Part shown: piece by piece, positions 23,601 through 38,600 of the stretch
Numbering within the stretch: position 1 is the stretch's first letter
Layout: every line of letters begins with the position of its first letter
Source: Pelecanus crispus
Lineage: Eukaryota > Chordata > Aves > Pelecaniformes > Pelecanidae
NCBI RefSeq assembly: GCF_030463565.1
Contig: NC_134643.1
Coordinates: 119,267,809 to 119,331,808 of the forward strand
Length of the DNA: 64,000 bases
Direction of reading: 5' to 3'
Notes under the pieces: generated by a model
Seen by the model: the letters and a program-made list of their open reading frames with translations, nothing else
Databases searched by the model: none
Told to the model about the DNA's origin: nothing
Position numbers and translations under genes: made by a program

Positions 23601-26600
23601 TAAACACAGAAGGAGGGTGGGGGTGGCCACTTCTTATATGTACAGACTTTCAGGTGCAGAACATTTTTCTTGAGTTAAAGCAAACTTTGGCTTCTATGGA
23701 ACATCAAAGCTGCACAGAAGATTTTTTCTTACCTTTTTAAGCTAGTCTTCAGTCCAACAAAAGAAGTCACAGAAAACTTATATTTTCTTATGAAAATGTC
23801 ATAAAACTTTAAGACAGATACTTTGTGTTCTAGTAAAATAATAGAACCTAAAAGAATAGAATATCTATATAACAAAATCTACTAAACCCAAAAGATTGTT
23901 TTACAGTTCACTTTGGAAAGCTGGGAATAAGTCAGTATTTAGGATCAGCCTAGCATTTGATAAACTCTGAAAACAACTGGTTTTAACTTCATCTGATTTT
24001 TTTGGTGGGGCAAAGTTGAACTTGGAACTTATTGGCATCTTTAACAATGGATTGTATACGTCAGTGTACACTTTCCCTGCCCCCAAAGCAAAAAAGCCAC
24101 TTGGAGGTAGAACAGGATGGGCAAGCTACAGACCTGCTGTTTGTTAACTGAAACGATGCTGTACCTATGGATTCCAGCAGAAGTTAGATGTTACGAGCAG
24201 TTAACGAAATATTGGGAAGGGGTAAGGAGGAATTTGCCCTTCTTGTGAAGCTGAATTAGCTCACATTACATGAATACAAAGAGAAGGAGAGGGATAAATC
24301 ATAACTAGAGAGAATATCAATTGAACTAACAGTGTAGCTTGTGTGTCCAATATGTACATAAAGAAGTTGACTGGAGTCCTAGTAACCCTGTTTACAGGTG
24401 TACGATTTAAAATAGTTTGTCCAATATAGATATGCTAGTAACTTAAACATCTTCAGTTCTGGGGTGGGACTAATCGTCTGAAAACTAGAAAGTTATGTAC
24501 TGCATCATGTTGCTGTTATGGCTGCAATCCTGCACCTATATGCTGCATTTGAGTCCCTTATAATTTTATGAGCCCTGCTGAAATCTTGTACGTACAAATG
24601 TGGTATGAAATCGGATTATTTTAGATTGTCAATTGTGGTGACTGAAGGGTAGACAGTCCACGTTCTTTAGCTGCCTCTGCCTTGGGATGGGAAACATGCT
24701 GGGTGGACACGGAAGTATCCAAGGAAGCTCCTGTGGCTAAATGTGGCAAGGGACTTAGTTAAGAAGTCAGACTTGGCTATGAAGAGTTGCATATCTGTAA
24801 GCTCTGAAGTGGATACTCTTTCCCGTGAAAGAGTAATTAATTTTTTCCTGTAAGGAACCTGTTCCTTATCTGCCCTAAAACAATACCTGGCACTCGTAAA
24901 CATAAACCATAAAAGCTTATGGGCTTATTTTACAAAGGCACTTCCAGCAGAACTGTTGAACTTTTACTTAGTTGGTGATGAGTTCCTCTCCTAGAAGAGA
25001 AATGCTGGTAGCACTCTATTATTCAACAAGCCATCTGGTTCCCTTTCTTGATTTCTTGACCACTCATAGCTCTGCTGATGCTAGCTCTGTACCATCCAGC
25101 CACATTGCAAGAAGCTCAGCCCTGCAACAACAGAGGGAAAAATATGTAGAATCATAGAATGCTTTGGGTTGGAAGGGACCTTTAGAGGTCATCTAGCCCA
25201 ATGCCCCTGCAGTGAGCAGGGACAGCTTTAACTACATCAGGTTGCTCAGAGTGCCGTCCAACCTGACCTTGAATTTTTCCAGGGATGGGGCCTCCACTTC
25301 CTCTCTGGGCAACCTGTTCCAGTGCTTCACCACCCTCACTGTAAAAAATTTCTTCCTTATATCCAGTCTAAATCTACCCTCCTTTAGTTTAAAACCATTA
25401 CTCCTTGTCCTGTCACAACAGGCCTTGTAAATGTGTAATGTGTTAAATGTAAATGTGCCCAGATCCTCTTCATACTAAAATATATTGTTCTGTGAATTTA
25501 AAGCTGAACTCCGAAGACTTTATTTTGTGTTTGGGTTCCATGTGATCACACAGTGTTTATGCTGATGTGCGTCTGCCTGTATAATCTGTTTGCCAGCATA
25601 GTCCTTGGCCTGTTCTTCAGTCATCTTTCTCGAAAAGAGATCCTTAAACTGAAATTAGTTGACCTGAGTTGAAGGAGCACAAGCACCTTCAAAGTGGTAT
25701 TATTCAGTCTTATTTCTAAAGGAAACTTCAGTATAAGCAATAATAGTGTCACACAAGTTTCTAGAGCATCCATATCTCATGAGCAGTTGGTTATAAAGGG
25801 AATATGGGCAGAAGTAGGCAAAGCAGATGGCAAAACAGTAGTTTAAAGCAGCATATATGCCTATCTGGGAGTTGTGGTTTCATGAAATGTGTTGATCTAT
25901 TGACTCTAACAAGTATTCTAGAAATGTAATACGTGGTTTTTGATGATGCTTATGTGCACTGTAAAGGATTCCAGATATAGCCATTTTAACTACCAGAATT
26001 TTAAGCGCTAAGTTGCACTTGAGAAGGTAGTGACCCAGGGGGCTGACTCCTTGATGAGATATGGTTTAGTCTTTAAAACAAAAACAAAAAAAAACAACCT
26101 AATTAAAATATTCCCAGCTCTACATGTTTCTGGTACTATTTGTGTCTCTGAACTGTGAATAGATCGACTGTTTAATTCTGACAAGATTATTTGTCTTCGA
26201 TACAAATCATTCTGTCTCCTGGATTGTTTATTGGTTGTAGTTTTACAGCATTACAGAATTGCTGACATCTTTTTTCTGTTTCATTTTTGTGAGAGTGAAA
26301 CAGCTGGTGCTGTCTTAGTTTAAGTACCTGCAGACAAGATCATCAAATCCTATTACATGAAGCAGCAAACCAATGAATTGTGAACGTTCGCTCACATACT
26401 GAGCTTTCCCTTCTTCTGATGCAAAGCAGCAGAGTGTTTCATTAGCAAACCTTACCCAAATATTCACGAGGATGTGGCTCCTAACACATCTTTTATGTTG
26501 AAAAGCTGTGATGATCACCAAGTGAACATTGATGCTTGATTTAAAAATATATAAAGCACAGAGTTACCCTGTTATGTTTATTCCTGTTTCCCATGTAACT

Positions 26601-29600
26601 TTCCATTGTTGTTCTTCTAATGTTTTCTAATCTGAATACCCATATGTTGTTTTGCTTGTGTAGCATTTAATGTGATGCAGACTGTAGTGGTTTGTTTTGG
26701 GATTTTGTTTTGTTTTGTTTTTTTACCCTCTTCATCCCCTTTAAGAAAAACTTGGCATCTATTATACTGTGACCTATTGTTCCTAGTTCTACCTTCCGGA
26801 CGTTTCTTCTAATCACCCTTCTCCTTTAAGTGTGCAAAACATCTTCTGTTTGTTCTAGCTCTTCTTGATACGTATCAGCCTTAATTGAATTGAAGGAGTG
26901 GCTTCAGTCTTGTTCAAATGTGCCGGAAGGTGCTTCTATAAAATTTGATATTAAAGAAAATTATCTATTAAAGGCCTGTAGAATTAAGGCTGAATATATG
27001 CATTTGTACCGTAAACTACGATGTTGATTGAAAGTAATAGTCATCAAACGTGACTGTTATCTGCTTCTGGCAGGAAGAGACTATTGAGCAAACTTGGCAG
27101 TGTAAGAGATCATGTGTGAATGAAAATGGGATGAGCTAATTTGGCAATTGCATTTGGATTATTAGGAAGGGTTCACCACATTCTTTTGGCCAGGAGAGAA
27201 GTGGTCATCATGTTCCCAGCTCATATTAGCAAAGAATCTGGTTTGCAGTCTGGAGGAAAAAAGTTAAAAAGCCAAGTTCAGTGCTGTTTATCACTAATTG
27301 GATGCAGTCCTAAAATTCATGGTTTGAGTGAAATTTGCTCAAGTGAAACCACCACCACCACCCCCAGTTGTTGGAAACATCTCCTCAGAAATCCCAAATT
27401 CACAAAGCATTGCACAGGGCTCTTGCTGAGTATTTGTATTCAAAGAGCGTCCTACTGTTTTTGGAAAGACTCTGACTTTTTTTTTAATGGACATGCTAGC
27501 TAGAATGAAGTCACGCTATGTCCCAAAGTCAGCAAAAATTGAATGGGAGAAAGCCTGTGTAAAGCCCTTGTTAAAAACTCATCACAAGGAGTTATTCTTA
27601 CATCTGTTGCATATTAGTGTAGAAGTATATTCTAGGTCAATATTGGCTTCAGAGAGAACAATTTTTTTTTTTTTTTAAAGTAATGTATTTCAGATGTATC
27701 ATCCCCTTCTGTAGGCAAGATAAGGTGGCAATGCTGACTTGGCTTTGATTATTACACTTCGCTGAAAATGAGACATTTGGGTGTAGTTAGTCAAATTAGC
27801 TATCCTACCTGCTACTTAGGATCTGTTTGCAATACACCATTCTGGTTAGTTAGCTACTCCTATATCTTTAGAAGCCAGAAGTTAATACATACTCATATAT
27901 ACTCATCCTCTGCAGTGAAAGCATTTTGTAGAAATGCTTAGATTAATCAAAAAGGGTTTGAGAAGAACTACTGGGCAAAAACTGCTATAAACTTGAGAAG
28001 GGACTGAGGATGCACAGAAAATTGAGTTCCAGCTTAAATGAGTAAGACCAGCTATGGGAAAAGACATTCCTTTACTATAACAACGTATTTACTTACAACA
28101 ATTTAAAATTGTAGCGTCTTGATGTTCTTCCTAGAGCATCTGGAAACATGACCCTACAGCAAGGGAGCTTGAATGAGTTCACTGGTTTGAATGAGCAGGG
28201 ACTCCAGTTTCATACGGTGTTTACTGGAATTGTAACTAATGCTGGTTGGCAGTTTGAAAGTAAACTATATTTGTTTTCAGGCTTTTTTGGATAAGCAGTG
28301 TGTGTATTTGTAGGTATATAAATGATGCAACTTCTTGAAAGTGTTTATCCTTTTCAAATTGCTTGGGAATTCCAGCAAAAATCACTTAAGCATTGTAGGA
28401 GATTTCAGAGATCTTTATCTTCAAATTGTGGGCCAGAATGGTTGTGTGGGTTTGGGGGGGGGTTGTTTGTTTCTTCTAGTTTCCCAACCCCCCTGTGTTT
28501 CAGGGCTGATTTTATGGTTGATGTAAATCAGTCTTGACTATTGACTTCAGAGGAACATGCCAGTTTGCACTGGGTACCTAGTTTTGTTTTGTAAATTTAA
28601 TAGTCACACTATGACAATTTCTCTAGGTATTTGCAAAGGCAAGTGTTTTGCTGAATTGTTACATCTAGTAATGCAACTGGAAATCTGTTTCTTCAGATCA
28701 CTGCTGTAGTGTGTGATATGAGGTGGGTAGGACAGCAGTGGCAAGGAGCTTCTACTCCCATAGCCTGTTCTCGTGGTCTTTTGAAACATGATGGTACTAG
28801 ACGCAAGTCAGCACCCTGATGCATCTTAAGATAAGCAACAGCTGAAGCAGCTATAGGCTTGCACTGCATTTACAAGCTGTCTTTGAGCCGCTGCTGAGTT
28901 GCCGTGGAAACCAATGTTGAGCAGAACTGGGAGAGGGCTGGAAAATAGGCTTTTTTGTGAGAGCCTGACTACTTTAAAACCCCATCCCCCGTTGTCAGAA
29001 GCTCCCTCTGAATTGCCATGGAGACAAGAGGAGTAGCAGAGTTTTGAGTCCTGTAAAAGTGTGAGCTGTAAATATTTATTTATTTGGTTAATAGCATATG
29101 CGTTCTGGATTGTCTCTGTTGGAATAAACTCTATGCTACATTGAACCTTCGCAAGCTGTGAATTCAAACCATTCCTCTCTTCTGTGTAAGTAGAAAAAGA
29201 GGAAGCAAAAAAAAAAAAACTTTGAAGGGAATTGGATTTTACATTTTGACTAGTAATTATATAAAAATTAATTATAAGTTTATTTTTTCCCAGAATTTCC
29301 CACACCATGTGATGCAGTAATATTTCAGTGTTGGGACTGCTGAAAGCACTTAGGAGGCTGTTCAGTTTATCTGGATTTGTGCTTTTGGTGTTCAGTTTCT
29401 TCAGAAAGGCTGACCTAAATAATCTCTTCCTTTCTTGTCCCATGCCACTTGATTTTTATTCCCTACTTTCTCCTCTACAAGCACTTCCAATTTTGTGTTT
29501 CCAGGTCCAACTGTCCTTGGGACTCTGCTCTGAAATGAATCATTAACATGATCTTAAACTCTTAGGACTACTACTGATAACTTTAGATAATTGGCTCTGA

Positions 29601-32600
29601 AAACTTCAGTCTCTTATTACTTTTACTTTGAAGATTTTTTTTTTTAACTTGAAATTTAAGAATAAAGGCACCATAAGCTGGTGTGCTTGCCTTCCAGACT
29701 GCACTAAACAGTACACACAAAGCCGAGGATTAACTCATTCTTAGGTTGGCATTATAAATGAAAAACCTCTTTGCTAGTCTGCTCTGTAGTTGAGGCATTT
29801 AACACAAGAACTTCTTTCCCCTGTGAGACGAGAGCTCCTCAGATCATCCGATACCAGCCTTTAATACAGGTAGAAATCCTGCTCTTAGTCACTTTCTGGC
29901 AAAGCTTCTCTTCCCCTGTTTAAATAACTCCTGGCTGGATGAAAATGCAGTTCTGCGTTCTGTTTCTCATGTGACTTCCATTATGAAGGCAGAGTTACTG
30001 AAGCTGATTAAAACCTACTTTCTGTAACAGATGAGGGTGAAAGATTGTTTTTATTTTTATCCTACATCTGAATAAAATAGCATCTTTTTTGTATTAGTCT
30101 TAGACCTCTGGATATGTAATAAGTAGTAAATCCAAGAAAAACTATTTGAACTTGAGCAGCTTGGCCATTTAAACTCTGTCACTGTAGCCCAAGTTTGGGT
30201 TGGTGGTGTTCCCCCTGTTCCCCCCCCCCCCCCCCCAACCCCCCCCAACCCCAACCTACTACTAGTCAGGTTTTTCTGTTTGGAGGAACCACCCTAAAGT
30301 ACACTTTAGGGTGATGCCTTGCTATGTTGCCACAGAGGTCCTGCAGGCAGGATACCTTAAAACTTGACTGCTTTGTCTTACTTGAGTATCTGTAGATAGC
30401 TTTGGGTTTTTTAATTTGACTGCTTTTGCTCTTAATTTGAGATCTTTTAATAAAAAAAGGTGAAGAGAGTATCTGCTGACTTCCCAGCAAGAGACTTAAT
30501 GTGTGCGTGTTATATATCTAACCAACCTACCATCTGGATGCTGGTTTTGTTACCAGCTTCAAATGTAACTCCACTCAGGAGAGCAGAGTGGAGGATTTCT
30601 CCCTTGTGCATGGCTCTGAGCCTGGGCTGGAAGGGGGGGAAAATGCCTTTGGGTTTTGGGGAAATTTTTTTGGTTTCACTGGGGGTGGGAGGAAGGTCAT
30701 TTTTATGTGTGTCAGATACTCAGCTGTAGAGATGGAATTTTAATTTTGTAATAGCTGCTCTTCCAAAAGAGAAGCCAAGCGAAATACTGGATTTAGCTGT
30801 TTTCTTGCCCCGACTCTTCCCTTGCTCCAAAAACCTAGTCCGTTTCTCCACAAGTAAAAAATTTGTCAGGAGTTATGAGAGGGCTTGTATAAAAGGAGGG
30901 GAGGGAAAGCTAGCAGGTATCTATGTGCACAAATTAGGTTAATTACAAGGCTTTTCATGAGGTTATTAATAAATCTCTCTGTGGAAAAGGCACTGCCTAC
31001 AACATAGAAGTTAAGCTAGCTGTGTTACTCTGCCAGTGAGCTTTTGTTCCCCCCATCCCCCTATTCTTTGAACCTTCTGAGTATCTAAAAGCCTGCTGCT
31101 TCTGCTGTGTCTCTGTCATTCCCAAGAGTCAAGACCAAGATACTGCGTTTCTAGTACTAAGGAGTGAAAATAAATAGCCATATTTTTTTCCTGATGCTTC
31201 GAACACTACCAGCGGAGATACACTAGAACAACGTCTTTGTAGTGCCAGTCCAGTGCGCTGCATCTGCTCGTATTGAGGAATAGTTTTCCTTGTAGTTGTA
31301 CAGACTAAAAACTTAACTTCTTTGTTAAAAGCAGTTTCTTCAAGCCGCTAGAAGAACTTCTCTCATTTGCCTCTGATTAGGGATAGCACATGTGTACATA
31401 GCGTAGGATGCCCAGGTTTTCTTCCTTGATTAAAAACATCTGCAAGGTCTATGTCCTAATTAGCCAGTAAGAGTGTTGAAAATCTTGCCGCGTATTTCAC
31501 AGCCTGTTAAGCTACTCTCAAGAGCTGTATGTGTTACCACCAGGTCTTAGAGAGTTGCAGCAGCTCCAGAGTCTGAACGACTAAAACTTGCTGTGTTTAA
31601 GTCTAGCTGTTTCCAAAACATGACAGAAGCGCTGCTGACAGCTCCCACATAAGTGAAGGGGTGGCTGAGAAGGACTTTTAAGTTCCTTTTACATTTTAGA
31701 CCCCTTTAGCTGGTCAGCCAGAAAATTTGCCTTCTCTCTTAGGTTACCATCCTTTATGCAGTCACACCACACCTATTAAAATACAAACTTGCTCTCCACA
31801 TCTGGGCTTAGATGGGCTTATTATTTCCACCCTGCAGCCACCCCCCACCCTTCAGACTACTCCCTTATTTGTTTTCTGTGGCTGAAGATATGCAGGGTTG
31901 GTTTTTTGTGAATCTCTGCCCAAAGTAAATCCTGTTCTATTATTATTCTTTAAGAGTCAAGAAATTTTGTAACTCAAGATAACTGAAAGACTGAAGTTGA
32001 GCTTCTTTTTCCTTTTTTCCCCATGATGTGGGATAATTTCTTCTAGCCCTTGTCTGAAATTTGAAGCCTTAATGCCGTATTTATGTTACGTTTATTTGAT
32101 GAGGCTGGGTTTACTCCAGTTATTTCAGGCCACGTTTTGGTGCCGAAATTGCCAGTTTTGGAGATCGGTTAAGGACTCGGGCCGAACAGGAGATTTGCAG
32201 AGGCTCTGAATAATCCTGATCTCTCTCTCCAGCACGTTTGCTGGAGATTAGCATTTACCAAGCAAAACCGATGGGAAGACGAAGGCTGCTTAAACAAGGA
32301 CCGCTGACGGCAACGTGGCTGGGAAGGGTGGTGGCAGCCAAGAGGCTGCCTGTTGGTAACTGTGAGAGTTAACGTAGTCTAGCCTGCCAGTGCCACCATG
32401 AGCAGGGTTGGTAGCCTTTCAGTTGTAGCCACCGCATCTTAGGCTACTAAGGAGAAGGAAGTTAGTGTCCTTTTTTTTAGGTGATTCACGACTAGTTCTG
32501 TCCAGAGATAGATAGCTTCTCCTCCCCCTTCCACATTTATCGACTATGTGATCTGTGGACTGCTCCTCTTAGTAAAACATATGGCAACAGGAGAGCCAAA

Positions 32601-35600
32601 ACAGATGTGTTTAAATGATGAGACTGTGGCAAAACTCTGCATATCATTTGAGTACCTCATGGTGGCTAGTTACGTAGCTGAGAAGTCTGCGTCAGCATCT
32701 GAGCGTGTGTCACCGATGGTTTATCCTGAGGTGGTCACGTGTCTGAAGAATGCTAACACCAAACAGATGTCTGGTTTCCTATTCTCTTTCAGGGATTTCA
32801 GTAAGAGAACTGGCTTCATTATCGCTTTATTCTTGGGATATTGGACTTCCTAAACTTACAGTATCATCTGAAATCCTTTGTTAAGCTTTGCTCTAGACCA
32901 CCTGCTGTTTAGAACTTGGCAAAACAAATACCACAAGACTGTTTTTTCTCTTGTACTTGTAACTTTGTTTTGATTCTGTTCTCATGTAATTTCCTCCAGG
33001 CACGCTGTTTCCTTTGATTTGGTTTGACTAATGAGCTTTTCCTTAATGATTCCTCCAGCTAGTAGTATCAGTTTACAGCTGTGTGAGTGATTATCAAATG
33101 GAAAGTGTGTATTTTGGGGGTTTAGTTCTAAACAAATGAAGTTACTAACATGTAAGAATAGGGTTTTTTTCAGTCTGTATAAAAGCGTTTGATGAACAAA
33201 AAGTTTACTGGTACAGTAATATGTCATCTTTTTGCTATTGCTCTTTATATGGTGAATTAAAATCCAAAGCTTAAATCTTGGGTTCTGAAAAATTGGCAGA
33301 GGCATTTCTAAAAGGACGTTTTAAAGAAGAGATGCTCTAGCTTTAAAGGCCTCTCCTGTCTTTCTGCTTGATCAGAATATATAATGGTTTTAATTCGGTC
33401 AGCTATCTCCGCACCACCTTAAGTTACTGTTTGGACTCTACTGCTTCTTGAAGAGAGTCATGTATATGTGTGATTTGTGTGTGTGAGGAGGAGGGCTGTG
33501 TGTATGTTGAACTCCTTTCTTTCTTTTTTCTGATGTATTTTGTAATTATTGCATTGCATAATAGGTTCTTCATGTATTCTATAATTCCCTTGATGCAAGG
33601 GGAAACATGGTGACTTTGTGCAATTGCAAGCTCCCAGTACAAAGTATGCAAAGTAATTTCATGATAACTTCTACAGTGAGAAGTAAATACCATGATCCTG
33701 CCCCAGAAGTCATAAAACATGGGGGTTTTATTGTGGCTTCTAGCTTATGAATACTTAGACCATGACAGAGTACTGCATGATATCTGTATTAAAGAAGAGG
33801 AGAGAAAATTCCCAGTTCGTGAACCAGTGAATGTAATACAGTGGTGAATTGCATGTATTTGAGCTCTTTTTTGCATCCAGACAGAGAAGGTTGATGTACC
33901 AGTAATTTATAAATGGCTTTACTCACACAGAGTCCTAGAAATGCTTCCTACATAAGTTGTTAGCAAGTGTTAGCTGCTGTCAGAGCCTCAGAACAAAATG
34001 CTCCTCCCGATCATGAACACATGAAAGAAGATATTATTTCAGTAGATAAATACAATTTGTTACCTATTGGCATATAGCATATGCGGGGGGGTTTATTGTT
34101 CTAGGAGCAACATGGTTTGGGTAAAAGTCAAAAGTTAATTTGCTTTCCATAAATCTAAATAGGGCTTAATAGGTTAAAAGGAAAATTACTTAATGACTTC
34201 AGGATTTTAGACCAAGGTTGGACAAAAACAAGATGGGCTCTGCATGGACAAGCAGGAGTAATGGTTACTTGGGGAGGTGCTGGAGAAGTGGTTCCTTCTG
34301 GTTTCAACAGGGTGGCGGGGGGGGAGGGTGTCATTTTAGGGTTATTTCTTTTTTTTTAAAGTCCAACAGGAAAGTTTCCTTTCTTGATGGGGTGGAAAAA
34401 ATTTCCAAGTGCTATTTGTAATGCAAATATTTTTTGCTATTTCAGTGTTCTAAGGGTACGTAAATGGCATTGCTGGAAGTGTCTTCTTCACTTCTTATTT
34501 ATTTTTGTATTATAAACTTCTGCTGTAACTATTTTGGGGTAACACAAAGGTGACAATTAAAACATATTAAGGACAGGATAGCTGCGCACAAATTAGGATC
34601 TTTTGGTAATATGCACATGTGAAAATTCACTTTACGTTGCCAGGTGTGAAGCTGTATTCTCTTAGAAGCAAGAAATGTTGGACACACATTTGGAAGGGGA
34701 TGGAGAGATATCTAGAAAGCAGTAACTCTGAAGAGTAATACAGGGGTACCAGGCGCGGGTGCCCGGTGGCTGTCGGTGGCTGCGGGTCGGCCCCTGTGCG
34801 GGGCGGCCGGGGCTGCCCGGTGCCGGACACAGCCGGTTCCAGCCGGCTCCAGCGGCCCCAGCGCGGGGCAGGGCTGAGCCCCGCAGCCAGCATGGCGGCG
34901 CCTCGGGGGGGGGCCTGGGCGGGGGTGGCACAAGGCTGCCCGGCAGCCAGGGGAAAGTGCGAGAAACAGCACTGCGGGCACCCCGGGGAGAGGATCCCCT
35001 GCAGCCCATGGAGACACCACGGTGGAGCAGGTATTGCCATGCAGCCCGTGGAGGACCGCACTGGAGCGGATACCCACATTGCAGCCTGCGGAGGATCCCA
35101 CACCGGAGCAAGTGGATATGCTTTGAAGGAAGCTGAAGTGCATGGAGGATCCATGTTGGAGCAGGCTCCTGACAGAAACTGCAGCCCATGGAGAGGAGCC
35201 CACGCTGGAGCAGGGGAAGAGTGTGCGGAGGAGGGAGCGGCAGAGGGGAGCTGTTATACACTGACAACTCTCATTCCCCACAACCCCTGCATGTACTCTC
35301 TTTTTAATTGGCAATAAATTTAATTAATTTTCCCTAAGGTGAGTCTGTTCTGCCTGTGGTGGTAATTGCGAAGTGATCACCCTGTCTTTCTCTTGACCCA
35401 TGAGCTTTTTAATTTTATTTTCTCTCCCATCATGTTGAGGAGGGAAAGAGAGAGAGCAGCTGGGTGGGCATCTGGCAGCTGGCCAAGGTCAACCCACCAC
35501 AGCAGGACACAGTGAATGAGTAACTGAAGTTTTGCTACAGTGCTGGAACTCAAAAACCTACTCTGACTGTTGCTCCATGAGTCACAGAGGCAATAGTTAA

Positions 35601-38600
35601 GAGATACCAATAGAATCGCAATCTGTATTTTTAAAAAAACCTAGAAAATTATGGAGGGAAAGGGCCATAGGAACAGTTTGGATGGAGAACTCCCTCTGTA
35701 GTGCCAGACTCGAACAATAAGGAATGCTCTTTTAATTGAGAAGACCATGATGGTGTATGATGGTGTATGAGACCAGTGCTGTTTAGCATCTTCATCAATG
35801 ACATAGACAGTGGGATTGAGTGCACCCTCAGCAAGTTTGCAGATGACACCAAACTGAGTGGTGCAGTTGACATGCCTGAGGGAAGGGATGCCATCCAGAG
35901 GGACCTGGAAAAGCTTGAGCCCATGGGAACCTCATGAGGTTCAACAAGGCCAAGTGCAAGGTCCTGCACCTGGGATGGGGCAGCCCGTGGTATCAATACA
36001 GGCTGGGTGATGAAGGGATTGAGAGCAGCCTTGCAGAGAAGGACTTGGGGGTACTGGTGGATGAAAAGCTGGACATGAGCCAGCAATGTGCGCTTGCAGC
36101 CCAGAAAGCCAACCGTATCCTGGGCTGCATCAAAAGCAGCGTGGCCAGCAGGTTGAGGGAGGTGATTCTGCCCCTCTACTCTGCTCTGGTGAGACCCCAC
36201 CTGGAGTACTGCGTCCAGCTCTGGGGCCCTCAGCACATGGACCTGTTGGAGTGGGGCAAGAGGAGGGCCACAAAAATTATCAGGATGGTGGAACACCTCT
36301 CCTATGAAGAAAAGCTGCGAGTTGGCATTGTTCAGCCTGGAGAAGAGAAGGCTGTGGGGAGACCTTACTGCAGCCTTTCAGTACCTACAGGGACTTATAA
36401 GAAAGATGGGGACAGGCCTTTTAGCAGGGTCTGTTGCGATAGGACAAGGGATAATGGTTTTAAACTAAAAGAGGGTAGATTCAGACTAGATGTAAGGAAG
36501 ACATTTTTTACAGTGAGGGTGGTGAAACACTGGAACAGGTTGCCCAGAGGGGTGGTAGATGCCCCATCCCTGGAAACATTCAAGGTCAGGCTGGACAGGG
36601 CTCTGAGCAATCTGATCTAGTTGAAGATGTCCCTGCTCATTGGCGGGGCGGGGGGTGGACAAGATGACCTTTAAAGGTCCCTTCCAACCCAAACCATTCT
36701 ATGATTCTATGATGGTACCTTCACACAGAGAAAACAGCATGCTAACTCAGAGCTGTGAGAACTCATAGGTGAAAGCCCAAATGGACTCACTGAAGTGAGA
36801 AATGAGGCACGTGCTTCAACAGAAGTAATTAACTGTCAAAAAAAAACAGTAAGAAGCAAAAGAGTCTTGATCTGTTCATGTCTTCAGATCAAGACTGGAT
36901 ATCTATCTGCTAGATTGTGTGCAACTCTTCCCCCATTAGGCAGGGGAAAGGGAAATGAATTCTTTGAGGATGAACAAAGGAGGTCTGTGTCCGTGAGAGA
37001 GGTAAATAGCAAGATTAGACTAAAAGTAGTAAAGCAAGACTAGTTTCTATCAGTCAAAAGAACATTATGCTCTTAAACAAGCCATGTTTCTAAATATTGT
37101 TGATGGGGAGAGGCGCTCGGTTATTTTTCATACCCTCTGTAGCAATTGTTCAGTTGGCTGATGCAGATGGACTGCTTTAGGAGTGTCCAGTCTTCAAAAC
37201 TGGTCCTAAACCCAAGGGAACTTGAGATGCTTTTGGAAGAACAAAAAGTTAATGTAAACCTGTGTAAAGAACTGTATTTAGCTCTTCTTAAGCATTTGGC
37301 AGACTTGTAGCCTGCTATGGAGTAATTGGAATAACTGTGACCGGCTCTTGGGCCTTGCAGGAACACTTCTGAATTGTGAGGGAACACAGTGGAGTCCTTT
37401 CGTGGGAGGAGAGCAGCTCTTAAGAGAGGATGTATAGTGAGGTGCTGTGGGGGAGGAGGTTGCTGGGTGGGGGTTGATGTAGGGCTAGTGGTTGTTTCAC
37501 TTGTTCTCTCTGGAATTTCAGTATTCCCGATATAAGAGATATCCAAGAATGTGTTTTTTCTTTCTTTGATATGAAACTGTAGAAATGTTGACTAATGTTT
37601 TCCTTCTCATTTCAACAAGAATTTGAGGTAACTGCCAATTACCGCACACATTTTTTTACCCTGTGGAAGATGTACATGGTATTCTTCAGTAAACATGCCT
37701 GCCTTGTAATAGGAATACAATGGAAAATACACTTATGGATTAATACAAGTCTCCCCAATTACAAACAGACTGAGACATTACTCCAGTATAAAACAACGCC
37801 TGCTGTTTATATAGAACTTCTTACATATAAATATTATCATGCTATTGTAAAAGAGAAATATGACTATTTTTTACAGGTGCCAGGGCATGGAGAGGAGAAG
37901 ATGAATTGTTCAAGGCCACCCACATGGCCAGCCCTGGTCTAGCTCTTAGTCTCGTGCTCTCTCTAGCAGACAATATCTAATCTGTCCAGTGTAAGGAGGT
38001 CTCAAAAATATTGCTTGTAGCTGCTGAAGGACATATGAAATTACAAGTGTTTATTGCTAAATTGTCTTTTTTTTTTCTGTCCCCTTGCAGATCGTAAAGT
38101 GTCTGGAATTTCCATTGAAACGGATAACAAAAATGTAAAAGCAGAGGAGTTTAAGGGTATAGTATGGGCATTGCTGTGATTATTTTTAATATATACACAA
38201 TACATGCAAACGATGTATACGAAGCTGTGCAGCTGTTAAGATTGTCTTCCTCTTTCCTGAGGGGTCCTGCTCCTACTCTCTCCATTGACTCTTTGCATAA
38301 TCTTGGTCTTGTCCCCATTTTCTCTTACTTGATGTGGGATTGGACTAGCTGCTCCCCAGAGGTCCTTTTCAACCTCACCTATTATGTGATTCTATGACTT
38401 GTTTGTCAGTCCTGGTAGCTCACTCTGTAACTTCTTCCTGGTTTCCTTCTACCCAAAATGACGGGAACTGATAGAAAGGAGAAGCATTATCTTACAAGAC
38501 AGAGAAGTGAGGGACTTGAGAGAGAATAACTTAAGGTAGCTAATTGTCAGTAATTATGATTTAATGGCTATTTTTAATTGTCAGTAACTATAATGGCTAT

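Larger units (their letters stand above)
14275..38090 (+). other. JAM2: JAM2 intron 1 (23.8 kb)
   Basis: This is the large first intron, also very long in human JAM2. Repeats found in it: a minus-strand CR1 3' end (25148-25424), a GC-rich LTR (34741-35501), a plus-strand CR1 (35770-36712), and poly(T) and poly(C) tracts near 22270, 22949 and 30220. A pair of X-box-like sites lies at 28898 and 29012. Otherwise I see no exon, RNA gene or recognised repeat. Confidence 0.85.

Noticed and set aside
28826-29443. 205-codon open frame on the minus strand in JAM2 intron 1
   Set aside because: It is the longest non-repeat frame in the window, but it has no recognisable domain, low-complexity parts, no CpG promoter and no family resemblance; chance is more likely. 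Protein conservation in other birds would change this.
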